Positions 35,786-44,833 of a DNA stretch of 64,000 bases are shown in pieces. Every line of letters begins with the position of its first letter. The stretch's first letter is position 1. The stretch comes from Microbispora siamensis. GTDB taxonomy: Bacteria > Actinomycetota > Actinomycetes > Streptosporangiales > Streptosporangiaceae. Both the position numbers and the translations under genes were made by a program. The stretch covers positions 310,001-374,000 of the forward strand of contig NZ_BOOF01000001.1 of the NCBI RefSeq assembly GCF_016863095.1, in the 5' to 3' direction. The notes beneath the pieces are model-generated. The model saw only the letters and a list, made by a program, of their open reading frames with translations. It was not told the DNA's origin and ran no database searches.

Positions 35786-38236
35786 ATGAAACTGCCGGTA
35801 GCGGCGGGGCTGGCCACGGCGGCCGTCACGATCACGCTCTACCCGCTCTTCGAGGGCGGCACCTGGTTCTGGTCCTGCATGGGGGCGATCCTCGTCACCA
35901 CCGTGGCCGGGGCGGTGGCCTCCCGCATGGGCGCCCGTCCGTGGGTGGCGCCCGCCGTGACGCCCGTGGCGGTCCTGCTCTACCTGACGCTCGTCTTCAC
36001 GCCGGACGAGGCGTGGCTGCGCATCGTCCCGACCAAGGACTCGCTCGTCCGGCTCGCCGAGCTGGTCGGCGCCGGGTTCGACGACATCCAGCGGTACGCC
36101 GCCCCGGTGCCGGACAACCCCGGCATCACGCTGCTCGCCACGGCGGGCGTGGCGCTGATCGCCCTGCTCGTGGACGTCTTCGCGGTGCGGCTGCGCCGGG
36201 CGGCACTGGCCGGGCTGCCGCTGCTCGCCCTGTTCACCGTGCCCGCGGCGGTGATCACGGAGCCGATCGGGTGGATCGCGTTCGTCATCGCGGCGTTCGG
36301 CTACATCGGCCTGCTCGTCACCGACGGGCGGGAGCGGCTGAGCCGCTGGGGCCGGGCCGTGGTGGTGCGCCGCTCCTCCGGCTCCGGGCGCGGCGCGGCC
36401 CCCGACACCGAGCGGCTCGCCCTGTCCGGCAAGCGCATCGGCGTGACGGCGATCGTGCTGGCGGTCCTGGTGCCCGCGTTCCTGCCGGCGCTCTCGCCCG
36501 ATCCGCTGTTCGGCTTCGGCGTGGGCAACGGCCTCGGCGGGGGCGGCGGCAACATCGGCATCCCCGACGCCATCGCCAAACTCGGCGGCCAGCTCAGGCA
36601 GCAGAGCAACGCGACCGTGCTCACCTACACCAGCAGCGACGACGTGCCGCGCTACCTGCGGATCTACTCGCTCGACATCTTCGACGGGACGAAGTGGACG
36701 CTGTCCCCGCTGCGGGGGCTCCAGGAGGACCGGGTGTCGGAGGGGCCGCTGCCGCCCACTCCGGGGCTCCGCCCCGGGGTGCCGGTGAAGCGGGCCGAGA
36801 TGCGGGTCACGATGAGCGAGGACATCGACAAGCTCAACTTCCTGCCGCTGCCCTACCCGGCACGGCAGGTGGACGCGGACGGCGACTGGCGCGCCGACCG
36901 GGCCTCGCTCATGGTCTTCTCCGCGCACGACGAGGCGGCCGGGCTCGAATACCGGGTGGTGACCGAGGAGCCCGATCCCAGCACGACCGAGCTGCGCACG
37001 GCGGTGACCCTCCCGGAGAGCGAGCGCTACCTGCAGCTGCCCGACGGGCTCGACCCCCGGGTGGCCGCTCTCGCGCGCCGGGTGACCGCCGACGCCGCCA
37101 CGCCGTACGAGGCCGCGGTCGCGCTGCAGGAGTGGTTCACCCGGGCAGGCCGGTTCACCTACGACGTGCGCGCGTCCGGATCGGGCGCGCAGGCGCTGTC
37201 CCGCTTCCTGCTGCGTGACCGCACCGGCTACTGCGAGCAGTTCGCGGGGGCGATGGCCGTGATGGCGCGGCTGCTCAACATCCCGGCGCGGGTGTCGATC
37301 GGCTACACGGGCGGCACCAAGATCGGTGACGTGTGGACGGTCCGCACCCACGACGCCCACGCGTGGCCGGAGCTGTTCTTCGACGGAATCGGCTGGCTGC
37401 GGTTCGAGCCCACCCCCGCCGGGGCCGGCGGGCAGGGCACGGCCCAGGTGCCGCTGTACTCGCTGCCCATCACACCGACGGCCGATCCCACGACGGGCCC
37501 GTCCGACGGGCCGTCGTCGAACGAGGAGGACGACAGCGGCCAGAGCGCCGGGCCGGCCCGGCCCAACCCGCGCCAGCTCGACCGCGACCTCGACGGCACG
37601 GCCATCGCGGCCGACCCGGGCACGCCCGTCGCCGTCAAGATCGGGATCGGCGCCGCCGCGGCGCTCGCGCTGCTGTTGCTGCCCGCCGCCGCGCGGCTCA
37701 TGGTGCGCCGCCGGCGCCTTCGCCGGATGACGCGGACGGCGTCGGGAGGCCACGCGGCCTGGGCCGAGCTGCGCGACGTGCTCACCGACCTGGGAATGGC
37801 CGGAGAGCCGAGCGAGACGCCGCGCGCGCTCGGCCGCCGGATCGCCGAGCGGTACGCGCTCGGCCCGCAGGCCGCCGAGTCGCTCACCCGCGTCGTCACC
37901 TCGGAGGAGCGGCTCAGGTACGCTCCCACGCCTTCGGCGTCGGGGCCCGTTCCCGCGGACCTGCGCCGGATCAGGCGCGATCTGGCGCCGAGGGCCTCAC
38001 GGTGGCGGCGCCTGGGGGCCGTGCTCGCCCCGATGTCCGTCCTGCGGCGGGTGCGGGCGGCCGGCGAGGGCGCGCTCGACGTGTTCGACCGGCTGGAGGG
38101 ACTGCGGCCCCGGCTTTGGCGGGCACGGCCCGGCGGGACTCAGGGGACGGCCACGACTCCGGAGCGTCCCGGCGCCACAGGGGCCGGAGCCGGCGATGCC
38201 GCGAGGGAGCGGACCCTGACCGGCGCCCGCCGCTGA
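35786..38236 (+). CDS. Membrane transglutaminase-like protein (TgpA/DUF3488 type)
   Basis: An 816-residue protein with several N-terminal transmembrane helices (residues about 1-245, DUF3488-like). An extracytoplasmic transglutaminase domain follows, then one more helix near residue 625 and a cytoplasmic DUF4129-like tail. The catalytic triad is visible: Cys in GYCEQFAGAMAVMARLLNIP, His in THDAHAWPELFF and Asp/Glu after it in WLRFEPTP. Such proteins are proposed to crosslink or cleave surface proteins outside the cell; the substrate is unknown. Third gene of the moxR-DUF58-transglutaminase operon. Ends before a bidirectional terminator. Confidence 0.9.
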   Translation: MKLPVAAGLATAAVTITLYPLFEGGTWFWSCMGAILVTTVAGAVASRMGARPWVAPAVTPVAVLLYLTLVFTPDEAWLRIVPTKDSLVRLAELVGAGFDDIQRYAAPVPDNPGITLLATAGVALIALLVDVFAVRLRRAALAGLPLLALFTVPAAVITEPIGWIAFVIAAFGYIGLLVTDGRERLSRWGRAVVVRRSSGSGRGAAPDTERLALSGKRIGVTAIVLAVLVPAFLPALSPDPLFGFGVGNGLGGGGGNIGIPDAIAKLGGQLRQQSNATVLTYTSSDDVPRYLRIYSLDIFDGTKWTLSPLRGLQEDRVSEGPLPPTPGLRPGVPVKRAEMRVTMSEDIDKLNFLPLPYPARQVDADGDWRADRASLMVFSAHDEAAGLEYRVVTEEPDPSTTELRTAVTLPESERYLQLPDGLDPRVAALARRVTADAATPYEAAVALQEWFTRAGRFTYDVRASGSGAQALSRFLLRDRTGYCEQFAGAMAVMARLLNIPARVSIGYTGGTKIGDVWTVRTHDAHAWPELFFDGIGWLRFEPTPAGAGGQGTAQVPLYSLPITPTADPTTGPSDGPSSNEEDDSGQSAGPARPNPRQLDRDLDGTAIAADPGTPVAVKIGIGAAAALALLLLPAAARLMVRRRRLRRMTRTASGGHAAWAELRDVLTDLGMAGEPSETPRALGRRIAERYALGPQAAESLTRVVTSEERLRYAPTPSASGPVPADLRRIRRDLAPRASRWRRLGAVLAPMSVLRRVRAAGEGALDVFDRLEGLRPRLWRARPGGTQGTATTPERPGATGAGAGDAARERTLTGARR

Positions 38237-38274
38237 TCCGCCGCTGATTCGCGGCCGGTCGCCGCAGACGACTC

Positions 38275-38299
38275 GGTGGGCCCGCTGAGCGGGCCCACC
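38275..38299. terminator. Bidirectional terminator hairpin
   Basis: A perfect 11-bp inverted repeat (GGTGGGCCCGC, TGA loop) lies between the convergent transglutaminase gene and the DUF3040 gene. Confidence 0.8.
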
Positions 38300-38338
38300 G
38301 GCGTTGCCTCGGATGGGGAGCGGTGGCTCAGATGGGGA

Positions 38339-38716
38339 TCAGTGCTCGTCGTGGCGGCGGCGCCAGCGCTCTTCCATGCGCTCCATGAAGCTCTGGCGCT
38401 GGGGGCGGCGGCCGCGGTTGCGGGACGGCGGGGAGTCACCGAACCCGTTCATGCGCTTCCAGCTCGACAGGCCCCACAGGCAGGTGGCCAGCATGACCAC
38501 GAAGCCGGCGGCACCGAGCCAGATCTGGGCCGCGACGACGCCGACCATCAGCAGGACCACGCCGAGTGCGAAGCCTATGGAGGCCTTCACCAGGCGGCGC
38601 TTGTAGTGGCTGCGCGGATCGCTGATCCGTACGGTGTTCGCCCACTTCGGGTCCTCGGCATAGAGGGCCTGCTCGATCTGGTCGAGCAAGCGCTGCTCGT
38701 GCTCAGACAGCGGCAC
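38339..38716 (-). CDS. DUF3040 domain-containing membrane protein
   Basis: A 125-residue protein with the actinobacterial DUF3040 N-terminus (PLSEHEQRLLDQIEQALYAE followed by DPKWA). Two hydrophobic helices follow (about residues 43-85, ASIGFALGVVLLMVGVVAA and GAAGFVVMLATCLWGL), then a basic Arg/Gln-rich tail. Function unknown. The GTG at 38716 lies 5 nt after GGGAGG; upstream codons in frame do not match the family. The gene often lies near dinB in actinobacteria, as here. Confidence 0.9.
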   Translation of the reverse strand: MPLSEHEQRLLDQIEQALYAEDPKWANTVRISDPRSHYKRRLVKASIGFALGVVLLMVGVVAAQIWLGAAGFVVMLATCLWGLSSWKRMNGFGDSPPSRNRGRRPQRQSFMERMEERWRRRHDEH

Positions 38717-38863
38717 GGCGCCTCCCAAGGACGGCCCCATTCAGGGGAAGACGGCAACGGACGACACGGGGTGTCCGAACCTCGCGGTCGGTTATCCCCA
38801 GAATACGAGGCCTCAGACGTAGGCGAAAGAAAACGTCCAACGCGGTCCAAACCGGAGGTGACG

Positions 38864-40108
38864 TCATGGACCTATTGGACCAAACGGACGCCGAACAAGC
38901 GATGCCGGCTTCACCGCGTCCGGACCGAAACGGCGGGCCGCCCGGTCCATGGCCTGTTCGGCCTCCCGCCAGCCCGTCTCCCGCTCCCCCAGGCCCAGCT
39001 GACGCGTCGCCGCGGCGGCCGGGAACAGGTTCTCCACCCGCACGCCGACGAGCCGCAACCGCACCCGCTCCAGCCCGGCGGCCTCGTAGAGCTCGCATGA
39101 TGTGTCGAAAATCTCCTTCGCGACGTCGGTCGCCTCGCGCAGCGTACGCGACCGGGTGATGGTCGTGAAGTCGGATCGGCGGAGTTTGACGCTGACCGTG
39201 CGGCCGACGTGCCCGCCGGCCCGCAGGCGCGCGGCGACCCGCTCCGACAGCCGCAGCAGCTCACGCCTGATCGTCTCCGGGTCGTCGACGTCGTGCGGGA
39301 ACGTCTCCTCGTTGCCGATGCTCTTGTCGGGGGCGTGCGGCACCACCCGGCGCTCGTCGCGCCCCCAGGCCAGGGCCGCCAGGTGCGCGCCGACGGCGCC
39401 GAACTCGCGCTGGAGCGTCGCCACCGGCACCTGGGCCAGATCCCCCACGGTGCGGATGCCGAGCCGTACGAGGGCCTGCTCGGTGCGCTCTCCCACGCCC
39501 CACAGGGCGGCGACGGGCAGCGGGTGCAGGAACTCCACGACCCGGTCGGCCGGGACCACGAGCAGGCCGTCCGGCTTGCACTGGCGCGAGGCGAGCTTGG
39601 CCACGAACTTCGTGCTCGCCACCCCCACCGAGCAGGTGATGCCGAAACGCTCGGAGACCTGGGCGCGGATCATCCGGGCGATGGCCGCGGGGCTGCCGAG
39701 CCTGCGGCGGGCGCCACCAACGTCGAGGAACGCCTCGTCGGAGGCGATCGGCTCCACTTCTGGGGTGATCGCCTGGAAGATCTCCATGACGCCGCGGGAC
39801 ACCTCGGCGTACTTGCCGTGGCGCGGCGGGATGACCGTGGCCTGCGGGCAGATGCGCCGGGCCCGTGTCATCGGCATCGCCGAGTGGACCCCGAACCTGC
39901 GGGCCTCGTAGGTGGCGCTGAGCACGACGCCGCGCGCGCCGGTGGCGCCGACGATGACCGGGGTGCCCCGCAGCTCCGGGCGGTCGAGCAGCTCGACGCT
40001 GGCGTAGAAGGCGTCCATGTCCACGTGCAGGATGGGACAGCCGCTGTCGTCGACCGGGCCGTCCGGCGGTGGCGACGGATCCCGAGGCAGCAGCTGGTTC
40101 CGGGACAT
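38864..40108 (-). CDS. dinB: DNA polymerase IV (Y-family translesion polymerase)
   Basis: A 414-residue error-prone polymerase that copies past damaged bases. The palm motifs are HVDMDAFYASVELL (first catalytic Asp) and ASDEAFLDVGGA (Asp-Glu pair). A helix-hairpin-helix-like thumb (WGVGERTEQALVRLGIRT) and the little-finger domain (VSVKLRRSDFTTITRSRTL) follow. A QLGLGE segment near the C-terminus may bind the sliding clamp. The catalytic residues are complete, so it should be active. No SOS box could be identified in the short gap upstream. Confidence 0.95.
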   Translation of the reverse strand: MSRNQLLPRDPSPPPDGPVDDSGCPILHVDMDAFYASVELLDRPELRGTPVIVGATGARGVVLSATYEARRFGVHSAMPMTRARRICPQATVIPPRHGKYAEVSRGVMEIFQAITPEVEPIASDEAFLDVGGARRRLGSPAAIARMIRAQVSERFGITCSVGVASTKFVAKLASRQCKPDGLLVVPADRVVEFLHPLPVAALWGVGERTEQALVRLGIRTVGDLAQVPVATLQREFGAVGAHLAALAWGRDERRVVPHAPDKSIGNEETFPHDVDDPETIRRELLRLSERVAARLRAGGHVGRTVSVKLRRSDFTTITRSRTLREATDVAKEIFDTSCELYEAAGLERVRLRLVGVRVENLFPAAAATRQLGLGERETGWREAEQAMDRAARRFGPDAVKPASLVRRPFGPIGP

Positions 40109-40150
40109 GAGGTCACCCTACCCGACCGCCGCGCTATCCGAACATTGTTT

Positions 40151-40873
40151 CTACTGGCGGTAGCCGATGACGTGGATCTGGGTGGCGACGTCGCGGAGCA
40201 CGGGATGAGTCGCCGCCGCCCGCTCCAGCGCGACGAGTCCCTCGGGGTCGCTCTCGGCCAGCATGCCGGGGACGAGGTCGGCGAAGATCCGCACGCCGTG
40301 CGCCTCGCCGACGGTGAACCCGGCACCGGCAAGCAGCGCGCCCAGCGTCTCCCGGGAGAAGCGGCGCGGCGTGGGGTCGCGGTCGCCCCAGCGGCCCGCC
40401 GGGTCGGAAAGCACCCGGCGCGCCTCGTCGAAGTGGCCGGCCAGCGAGCGGTGGACGGCCGCGGCGACCGAGTTGGCGGCCAGCACGCTCACCACGCCGC
40501 CCGGCCGCAGGATGCCGCCGACCGCGCCCAGCGCGCCCGCCGGGTCCTCGACGTACTCCAGCACACTGTGGCACAGGACCAGGTCGGCGCTGCCGGGCTC
40601 CAGCAGGTCGCCGAGGTCGGCGGCGTCGCCCTGCAGGCCCTTCACACCGACGCCCGTCTCGGCGGCGCGGCGCTCGAGCGCGGCCAGCGAGTCGGGGGTG
40701 GGGTCGACCACGGTCACGGCGTGCCCGAGCGTGGCCAGCGGCACGGCGAAGCCGCCCGTGCCGCCTCCGGCGTCCACGATGTCGAGCGTGTCGCGCCCGG
40801 TGGCGGCCGTCCGCTCGGCCAGGAGCGCGCGCAGCGCCTCCCAGACGACGGCGCGGCGTGTGGCGTCACGCAC
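40151..40873 (-). CDS. Class I SAM-dependent methyltransferase
   Basis: A 240-residue Rossmann-fold methyltransferase. Motif I is LDIVDAGGGTGGFAVPLATL, motif II is VTVVDPTPDSLAALERRA, and the post-motif strands read SADLVLCHSVLEYVEDPAGA and LRPGGVVSVLAAN. The C-terminal half (SRETLGALLAGAGFTV onwards) resembles ubiquinone/menaquinone-type or tRNA CmoM-type enzymes. The substrate is not determinable. The GTG at 40873 is taken because it begins the conserved region; the 125 bp upstream contains short GGAGCTGTCGG-like repeats. Confidence 0.85.
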   Translation of the reverse strand: MRDATRRAVVWEALRALLAERTAATGRDTLDIVDAGGGTGGFAVPLATLGHAVTVVDPTPDSLAALERRAAETGVGVKGLQGDAADLGDLLEPGSADLVLCHSVLEYVEDPAGALGAVGGILRPGGVVSVLAANSVAAAVHRSLAGHFDEARRVLSDPAGRWGDRDPTPRRFSRETLGALLAGAGFTVGEAHGVRIFADLVPGMLAESDPEGLVALERAAATHPVLRDVATQIHVIGYRQ

Positions 40874-40998
40874 TTACGGCCTCCCTGTCGGGCCTCTCGG
40901 GGCTGTCGGTCATTCGGAGCTGTCGGCCTCTCGGAGAGCCGCAGGAGCCGCAGGAGCTGTCGGAGCTTCCGGGGCCGTCGGACCGAGGGGCCGTGGGG
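40874..40998. repeat. Short imperfect repeats between nusB and the methyltransferase gene
   Basis: Units of GGAGCTGTCGG, GGCCTCTCGG and GAGCCGCAG recur several times in 125 bases. No gene is seen. The block may be a slippage-prone spacer. Confidence 0.5.
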
Positions 40999-41409
40999 TC
41001 AGAGCGAAAGCGAGGGCTTGAGCTGCTTGAAGCGGGCCAGCAGTCCGTTGACGAACTGCGGCGACTCGTCGGTCGACAGCTCCGCGGCCAGGTGCACCCA
41101 CTCGCTGATGACCACGCCCTCCGGAACCTCCTCCGACCACAGCATCTCGTAGGTCCCGCCGCGCAGGACGTTGCGGTCCACGGCCGGCATGCGCTCCAGG
41201 GTCCAGCCCTCGGCGTACGTCGAGATCAGCTCGTCGATGCGGTCCAGGTGCCGGACCACCCCCTCGACGAGGAAGGAGGTGTACTCGTTGACCGGCGGGT
41301 CCGCCCGCTCCACCCGCTCGGCGAGCACGTTGAGCGGGCTCACCTGCCGGGCCTCGGCCTCGAAGAGAACGTCCAGCGCGCGGCGGCGGGCCTTCCCCCG
41401 AGCCGACAC
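40999..41409 (-). CDS. nusB: Transcription antitermination factor NusB
   Basis: A 136-residue helical RNA-binding protein that joins NusE and box A RNA in ribosomal RNA antitermination. Signatures are RGKARRRALDVLFEAEARQ at the start and DRIDELISTYAEGWTLERMP in the middle. They are followed by AVDRNVLRGGTYEMLW and VISEWVHLAAELSTDESPQF with VNGLLARF. The GTG at 41409 is one base after the efp stop. efp-nusB is the usual actinobacterial order. Confidence 0.96.
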   Translation of the reverse strand: MSARGKARRRALDVLFEAEARQVSPLNVLAERVERADPPVNEYTSFLVEGVVRHLDRIDELISTYAEGWTLERMPAVDRNVLRGGTYEMLWSEEVPEGVVISEWVHLAAELSTDESPQFVNGLLARFKQLKPSLSL

Positions 41410-41410
41410 G

Positions 41411-41971
41411 TCAGGCCCGACCGAGGTACTCGCCGGTGCGAGTGTCGACCTTGACCTTCTCGCCGGTCGTGATGAAGAGCGGGACCTTGATCTCGGCGCC
41501 GGTCTCCAGGGTGGCGGGCTTGGTGCCGCCGGTGGAGCGGTCGCCCTGCAGGCCCGGGTCGGTGTGCGAGATCGTCAGCTCCACGGCCGCCGGGAGGTCG
41601 ACGTACAGCGGGTTGCCCTCGTTGAAGGCGACGGTCGCGGTCGTGTTCTCCAGCATGTAGTTGGCGGCGGTGCCCACCACGTCGCGCGGGACGTTGACCA
41701 TGTCGTAGGTCTCGGTGTCCATGAACACGAAGTCGTCGCCGTCGAGGTAGGAGTACTGCATGTCGCGCTTGTCGACGTTCGCCACGTCGACCTTCACGCC
41801 GGCGTTGAAGGTCTTGTCGACGACCTTCCCGGACAGGATGTTCTTGAGCTTGGTGCGGACGAACGCGCCGCCCTTACCCGGCTTGACGTGCTGGAACTCG
41901 ACAACGGTCCACAGCTCCCCACCGTCGAGCTTGAGCACGAGTCCGTTCTTCAGGTCGTTCGTCGTCGCCAC
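41411..41971 (-). CDS. efp: Translation elongation factor P
   Basis: A 186-residue, three-domain tRNA-shaped factor that rescues ribosomes stalled at polyproline. The domain I loop reads [12 protein letters not shown], with the Lys at the tip; actinobacterial EF-P usually acts with an unmodified Lys in a PGKG loop. Domains II-III carry [18 protein letters not shown] and the C-terminal signature [13 protein letters not shown]. Polyproline-rich proteins such as the FtsZ linker and FtsI extension in this window would be natural clients. Confidence 0.97.
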   Translation of the reverse strand: MATTNDLKNGLVLKLDGGELWTVVEFQHVKPGKGGAFVRTKLKNILSGKVVDKTFNAGVKVDVANVDKRDMQYSYLDGDDFVFMDTETYDMVNVPRDVVGTAANYMLENTTATVAFNEGNPLYVDLPAAVELTISHTDPGLQGDRSTGGTKPATLETGAEIKVPLFITTGEKVKVDTRTGEYLGRA

Positions 41972-41996
41972 GTAGCGTCTCCCGCGTGCGGCTGCC

Positions 41997-43127
41997 CTAC
42001 AGGACGAGCAGCTCCTTGGTCGTCAGTGTGAGAAGCTCCGGCCCGTCACCACGCGTCACAAGCGTGTCCTCGATGCGCACACCGCCCCTGCCCGGGAGAT
42101 AGACCCCCGGCTCGACGGTGATCGGAACTCGATCCTCTAGTCTACCGGTCCTGCCAGGGCCAAGGAACGGCAGCTCGTGGATCTCCAGGCCGACTCCGTG
42201 GCCCAGCCCGTGGCCGAACCTCTCGGCGTGACCCGCCTCCGCGATCACGTCACGCGCCGCGGCGTCCACCTCGTGCGCCGTCGCCCCCGGCCGTACGGCG
42301 TGGCGGCCCGCGCGCTGGGCCTGCCGTACGAGGTCGTAGAGGTCGCGCTGCCACGCGGCGGGCGGGCCCACCGCGACCGTGCGGGTCATGTCGGCGTGGT
42401 AGCCGTCGTAGCGGGCGCCGAAGTCCATGGTCACCAGGTCGCCCCGCTCGACCTGCCGGTCCGAGGGCGAGTGGTGCGGGATCGAGCCGTTGGGGCCGCT
42501 CGCCACGATGGAGTCGAAGGCCGGCTTGTCGGCGCCGAGTTCGACCATGGCGGCCTCCAGCCACCGGGCGATCTCCCGCTCGGTGACGCCGGGGGTGATG
42601 CGCTCCACGACCAGGGAGAACGCCTCGTCGGTGATCGCGCAGGCGCGGCGCAGCGCCGCGATCTCCCCCTCGTCCTTCACGGCCCTGACGGCCTCCACGA
42701 GGCCGCCGACCGGGCCGAGGCCCGCGTGCTCGGCCGACAGCCGCTGGAACAACCCCACCGGCATGTGGTCGGCCTCCACCGCGATCCGCGCCGCACCCGG
42801 GCCCCGCTTGAGCAGGGCCCCCGCGACGTCGCGGTCCTCGATCACCTCGACGCCCGAGCACACCGCCTGGGCCGTCTCCAGGTAGCGCGAGTCGGTGGCG
42901 AGCGCGGCCTCGCCCGTCGCGGTGACGAGCACGGCGGCGTTGGAGCTGCCGAGACCGGTCAGGTAGCGGACGTTGACCGGCCAGGTGACGAGGGCCGCCG
43001 CGGCCTCGTGCTCGCGCAGCGCCCCGGCCAGCCGCGCGCGGCGCGCGGCATGGATCGCCGCGGCCCCGGCGCCGGTGGTCCCTGCGGCGTGAGTTTCTGC
43101 GGCGTGAGTCCCTGCGGCATCGGTCAC
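41997..43127 (-). CDS. M24 family Xaa-Pro aminopeptidase/dipeptidase
   Basis: A 376-residue metallopeptidase that releases residues next to proline. Metal ligands are visible in [18 protein letters not shown] (two Asp), [14 protein letters not shown] (His), [13 protein letters not shown] and VRIEDTLV (Glu). The N-terminal creatinase-like domain covers about residues 25-160. The first 25 residues are a three-fold Ala-Ala-Gly/Glu-Thr-His repeat, coded by a 15-bp tandem repeat, and are probably not part of the fold. The gene lies just upstream of efp, as in many bacteria. Confidence 0.93.
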   Translation of the reverse strand: MTDAAGTHAAETHAAGTTGAGAAAIHAARRARLAGALREHEAAAALVTWPVNVRYLTGLGSSNAAVLVTATGEAALATDSRYLETAQAVCSGVEVIEDRDVAGALLKRGPGAARIAVEADHMPVGLFQRLSAEHAGLGPVGGLVEAVRAVKDEGEIAALRRACAITDEAFSLVVERITPGVTEREIARWLEAAMVELGADKPAFDSIVASGPNGSIPHHSPSDRQVERGDLVTMDFGARYDGYHADMTRTVAVGPPAAWQRDLYDLVRQAQRAGRHAVRPGATAHEVDAAARDVIAEAGHAERFGHGLGHGVGLEIHELPFLGPGRTGRLEDRVPITVEPGVYLPGRGGVRIEDTLVTRGDGPELLTLTTKELLVL

Positions 43128-43201
43128 GGACGGACTCTACCGCCGCCTCCCCGCGCGTCCCACCGCCCGGCGGTGGGGCGCGGGGCCTCGGACGGCGGCG
43201 G

Positions 43202-44236
43202 TCAGGAGGCCAGGTCGCGGATCTTCTCGATCAGCCGGACCCGCTCCTCGTGGGTGCGGGCCATGGGGGCGACGTTGAGCGTGGTGACCCCGGCCTCGCG
43301 CAGCGCGGCCAGCCGCTCCCTGATGTGCCCCTCGGGGCCGACCAGGGACATGCGCTCCAGCAGTTCCCTGGGCACCAGCGCCTCGGCCTCCTTCTTCTTG
43401 CCCTCCAGGTAGAGGTCCTGGATCTGCTCGGCCTCCTTCTCGTAGCCGTAGCGGCGGGCCAGGTCGTTGTAGAAGTTCCTGCCCTTGGCGCCCATGCCGC
43501 CGATGTAGAGGGCGGCCATGGAACGGCCCAGCTCCAGCATCTCGCCGACGTCGTCGCCGATCGCCAGCATGGCCTGGGCGATCACGTCCAGCTCGCCGAG
43601 GGCGGGGTCCCTGCGCTCCCGCCCGGCGGCGAGCGACGCGCCCCACACGTCGCCGGCCTTCTCCGGCACGAAGAAGATGGGCTCCCAGCCCTCCGCCAGC
43701 TCCGCGGCCAGCTGCACGTTCTTCGGCCCGATGGCCGCGATCACGATCGGGACGCGCTCGCGCACCGGGTGGTTGATCAGCTTGAGCGGCTTGCCGAGGC
43801 CGGTGCCGCCCTCCAGCGGCAGCGTGTAGTGCTTGCCCGCGTACTGCAGGCGCTCGCGCCGCCACACCTTGCGGCAGATCTCGATGACCTCGCGGGTGCG
43901 GCCCAGCGGCGCGGTGTACGGCACGCCGTGGAACCCCTCGATGACCTGCGGGCCCGACGTGCCGATGCCGAGCGTGAACCGCCCGTCGGAGACGTAGTCG
44001 AGGCCGGCGGCCGTCATGGCCAGCAGGGCCGGCGTACGGGAGTAGATCGGCAGGATGCCCGAGGCGATCTGCAGCCGCTCGGTCCTCGCCGCGATGTAAC
44101 CGAGCTGGCTGACGGCGTCGAAGCTGTACGCCTCGGCCACGAACACGATGTCGAGCCCGGCCTTCTCGTAGTCGGCCAGCTCGGCGACGGTCTCCTTGAA
44201 GCCCCCCGAGTAGTTGAGGGCCATTCCGATCCGCAT
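43202..44236 (-). CDS. LLM-class F420-dependent oxidoreductase
   Basis: A 344-residue luciferase-like TIM barrel. The N-terminal strand MRIGMALNYSGGFKETVAEL and the ERLQIASGILPIYSRTPALL block are typical of the family, as is RFTLGIGTSGPQVIEGFHG. Members use reduced F420 or FMN; the F420 subclass is common in actinomycetes and this sequence most resembles it. Substrate unknown. The ATG at 44236 begins at the first barrel strand and follows a GGAAGGAC-like site. No clear operon partners. Confidence 0.88.
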   Translation of the reverse strand: MRIGMALNYSGGFKETVAELADYEKAGLDIVFVAEAYSFDAVSQLGYIAARTERLQIASGILPIYSRTPALLAMTAAGLDYVSDGRFTLGIGTSGPQVIEGFHGVPYTAPLGRTREVIEICRKVWRRERLQYAGKHYTLPLEGGTGLGKPLKLINHPVRERVPIVIAAIGPKNVQLAAELAEGWEPIFFVPEKAGDVWGASLAAGRERRDPALGELDVIAQAMLAIGDDVGEMLELGRSMAALYIGGMGAKGRNFYNDLARRYGYEKEAEQIQDLYLEGKKKEAEALVPRELLERMSLVGPEGHIRERLAALREAGVTTLNVAPMARTHEERVRLIEKIRDLAS

Positions 44237-44331
44237 CCGCTTCGTCCTTCCGCGCGTGAACCCGTCGGTAACCGAATGATGTTCCGTAGTCGGATCCCAA
44301 GGCTAGTGATGCGGACCGGCCGTGACCACCG

Positions 44332-44757
44332 TCAGGGTCGGCGGCCGACGCCTCCGAGCACCGGCAGGAAGCCGCCGCGCGGCGGCAGCCGGTCGCCTCC
44401 GGGCCGCCACTCGTTCAACGGGACCAGCCCCGGCTCGACCAGCTCGAAGCCGTCGAAGAACCGGGCGATCTGCGCGCCGGGCCTGGCCTTGAAGGGCGCG
44501 TTGGCGTTGCCGTAGACGGCGCCCGCCTGGGCCATCGTCTCGGGGCCGCACTCGGCCGCCAGGTGACGCACGGCCCGGCCGAGGAAGGCGCGGTTCTCCC
44601 GCACCGCCTCCCTGACGTACCCGTGCGACAGTTCGATGATCCGCTCGGCCGCGGCCCGGTCGGCCGGGAAGTGGTTCTTGCCGCCCAGGTAGTAGTCGTA
44701 CATGCGGGCGACGTTGGGCCGCGTGACGTCGAACCCGCCGGGTGCCTGCTCCGACAT
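44332..44757 (-). pseudogene. DUF574/SAM methyltransferase gene with its central domain deleted
   Basis: The first ~67 residues (NVARMYDYYLGGKNHFPADR, then AVRENRAFLGRAVRHLAAE) are the conserved start of the actinobacterial DUF574 family, and the last ~60 (GPETMAQAGAVYGNANAPFK, then ARFFDGFELVEPGLVPLNEW) are its conserved end. In relatives about 110-130 residues between these blocks form the SAM-binding fold (a QFLDIGTGLP-type motif and following strands). Here AAEC runs straight into GPETM. The product is 141 residues instead of about 265. The reading frame is kept, but the enzyme core is gone, so it is very likely inactive. The ATG at 44757 follows GGGAGCG. Confidence 0.75.
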
Positions 44758-44833
44758 GACGCGCTCCCGCTCGGCCGGACTCTTCTTCGCGATCATTGTG
44801 ACGGAGCCCACCAAGGGCAGCGAATCGGGCGAA

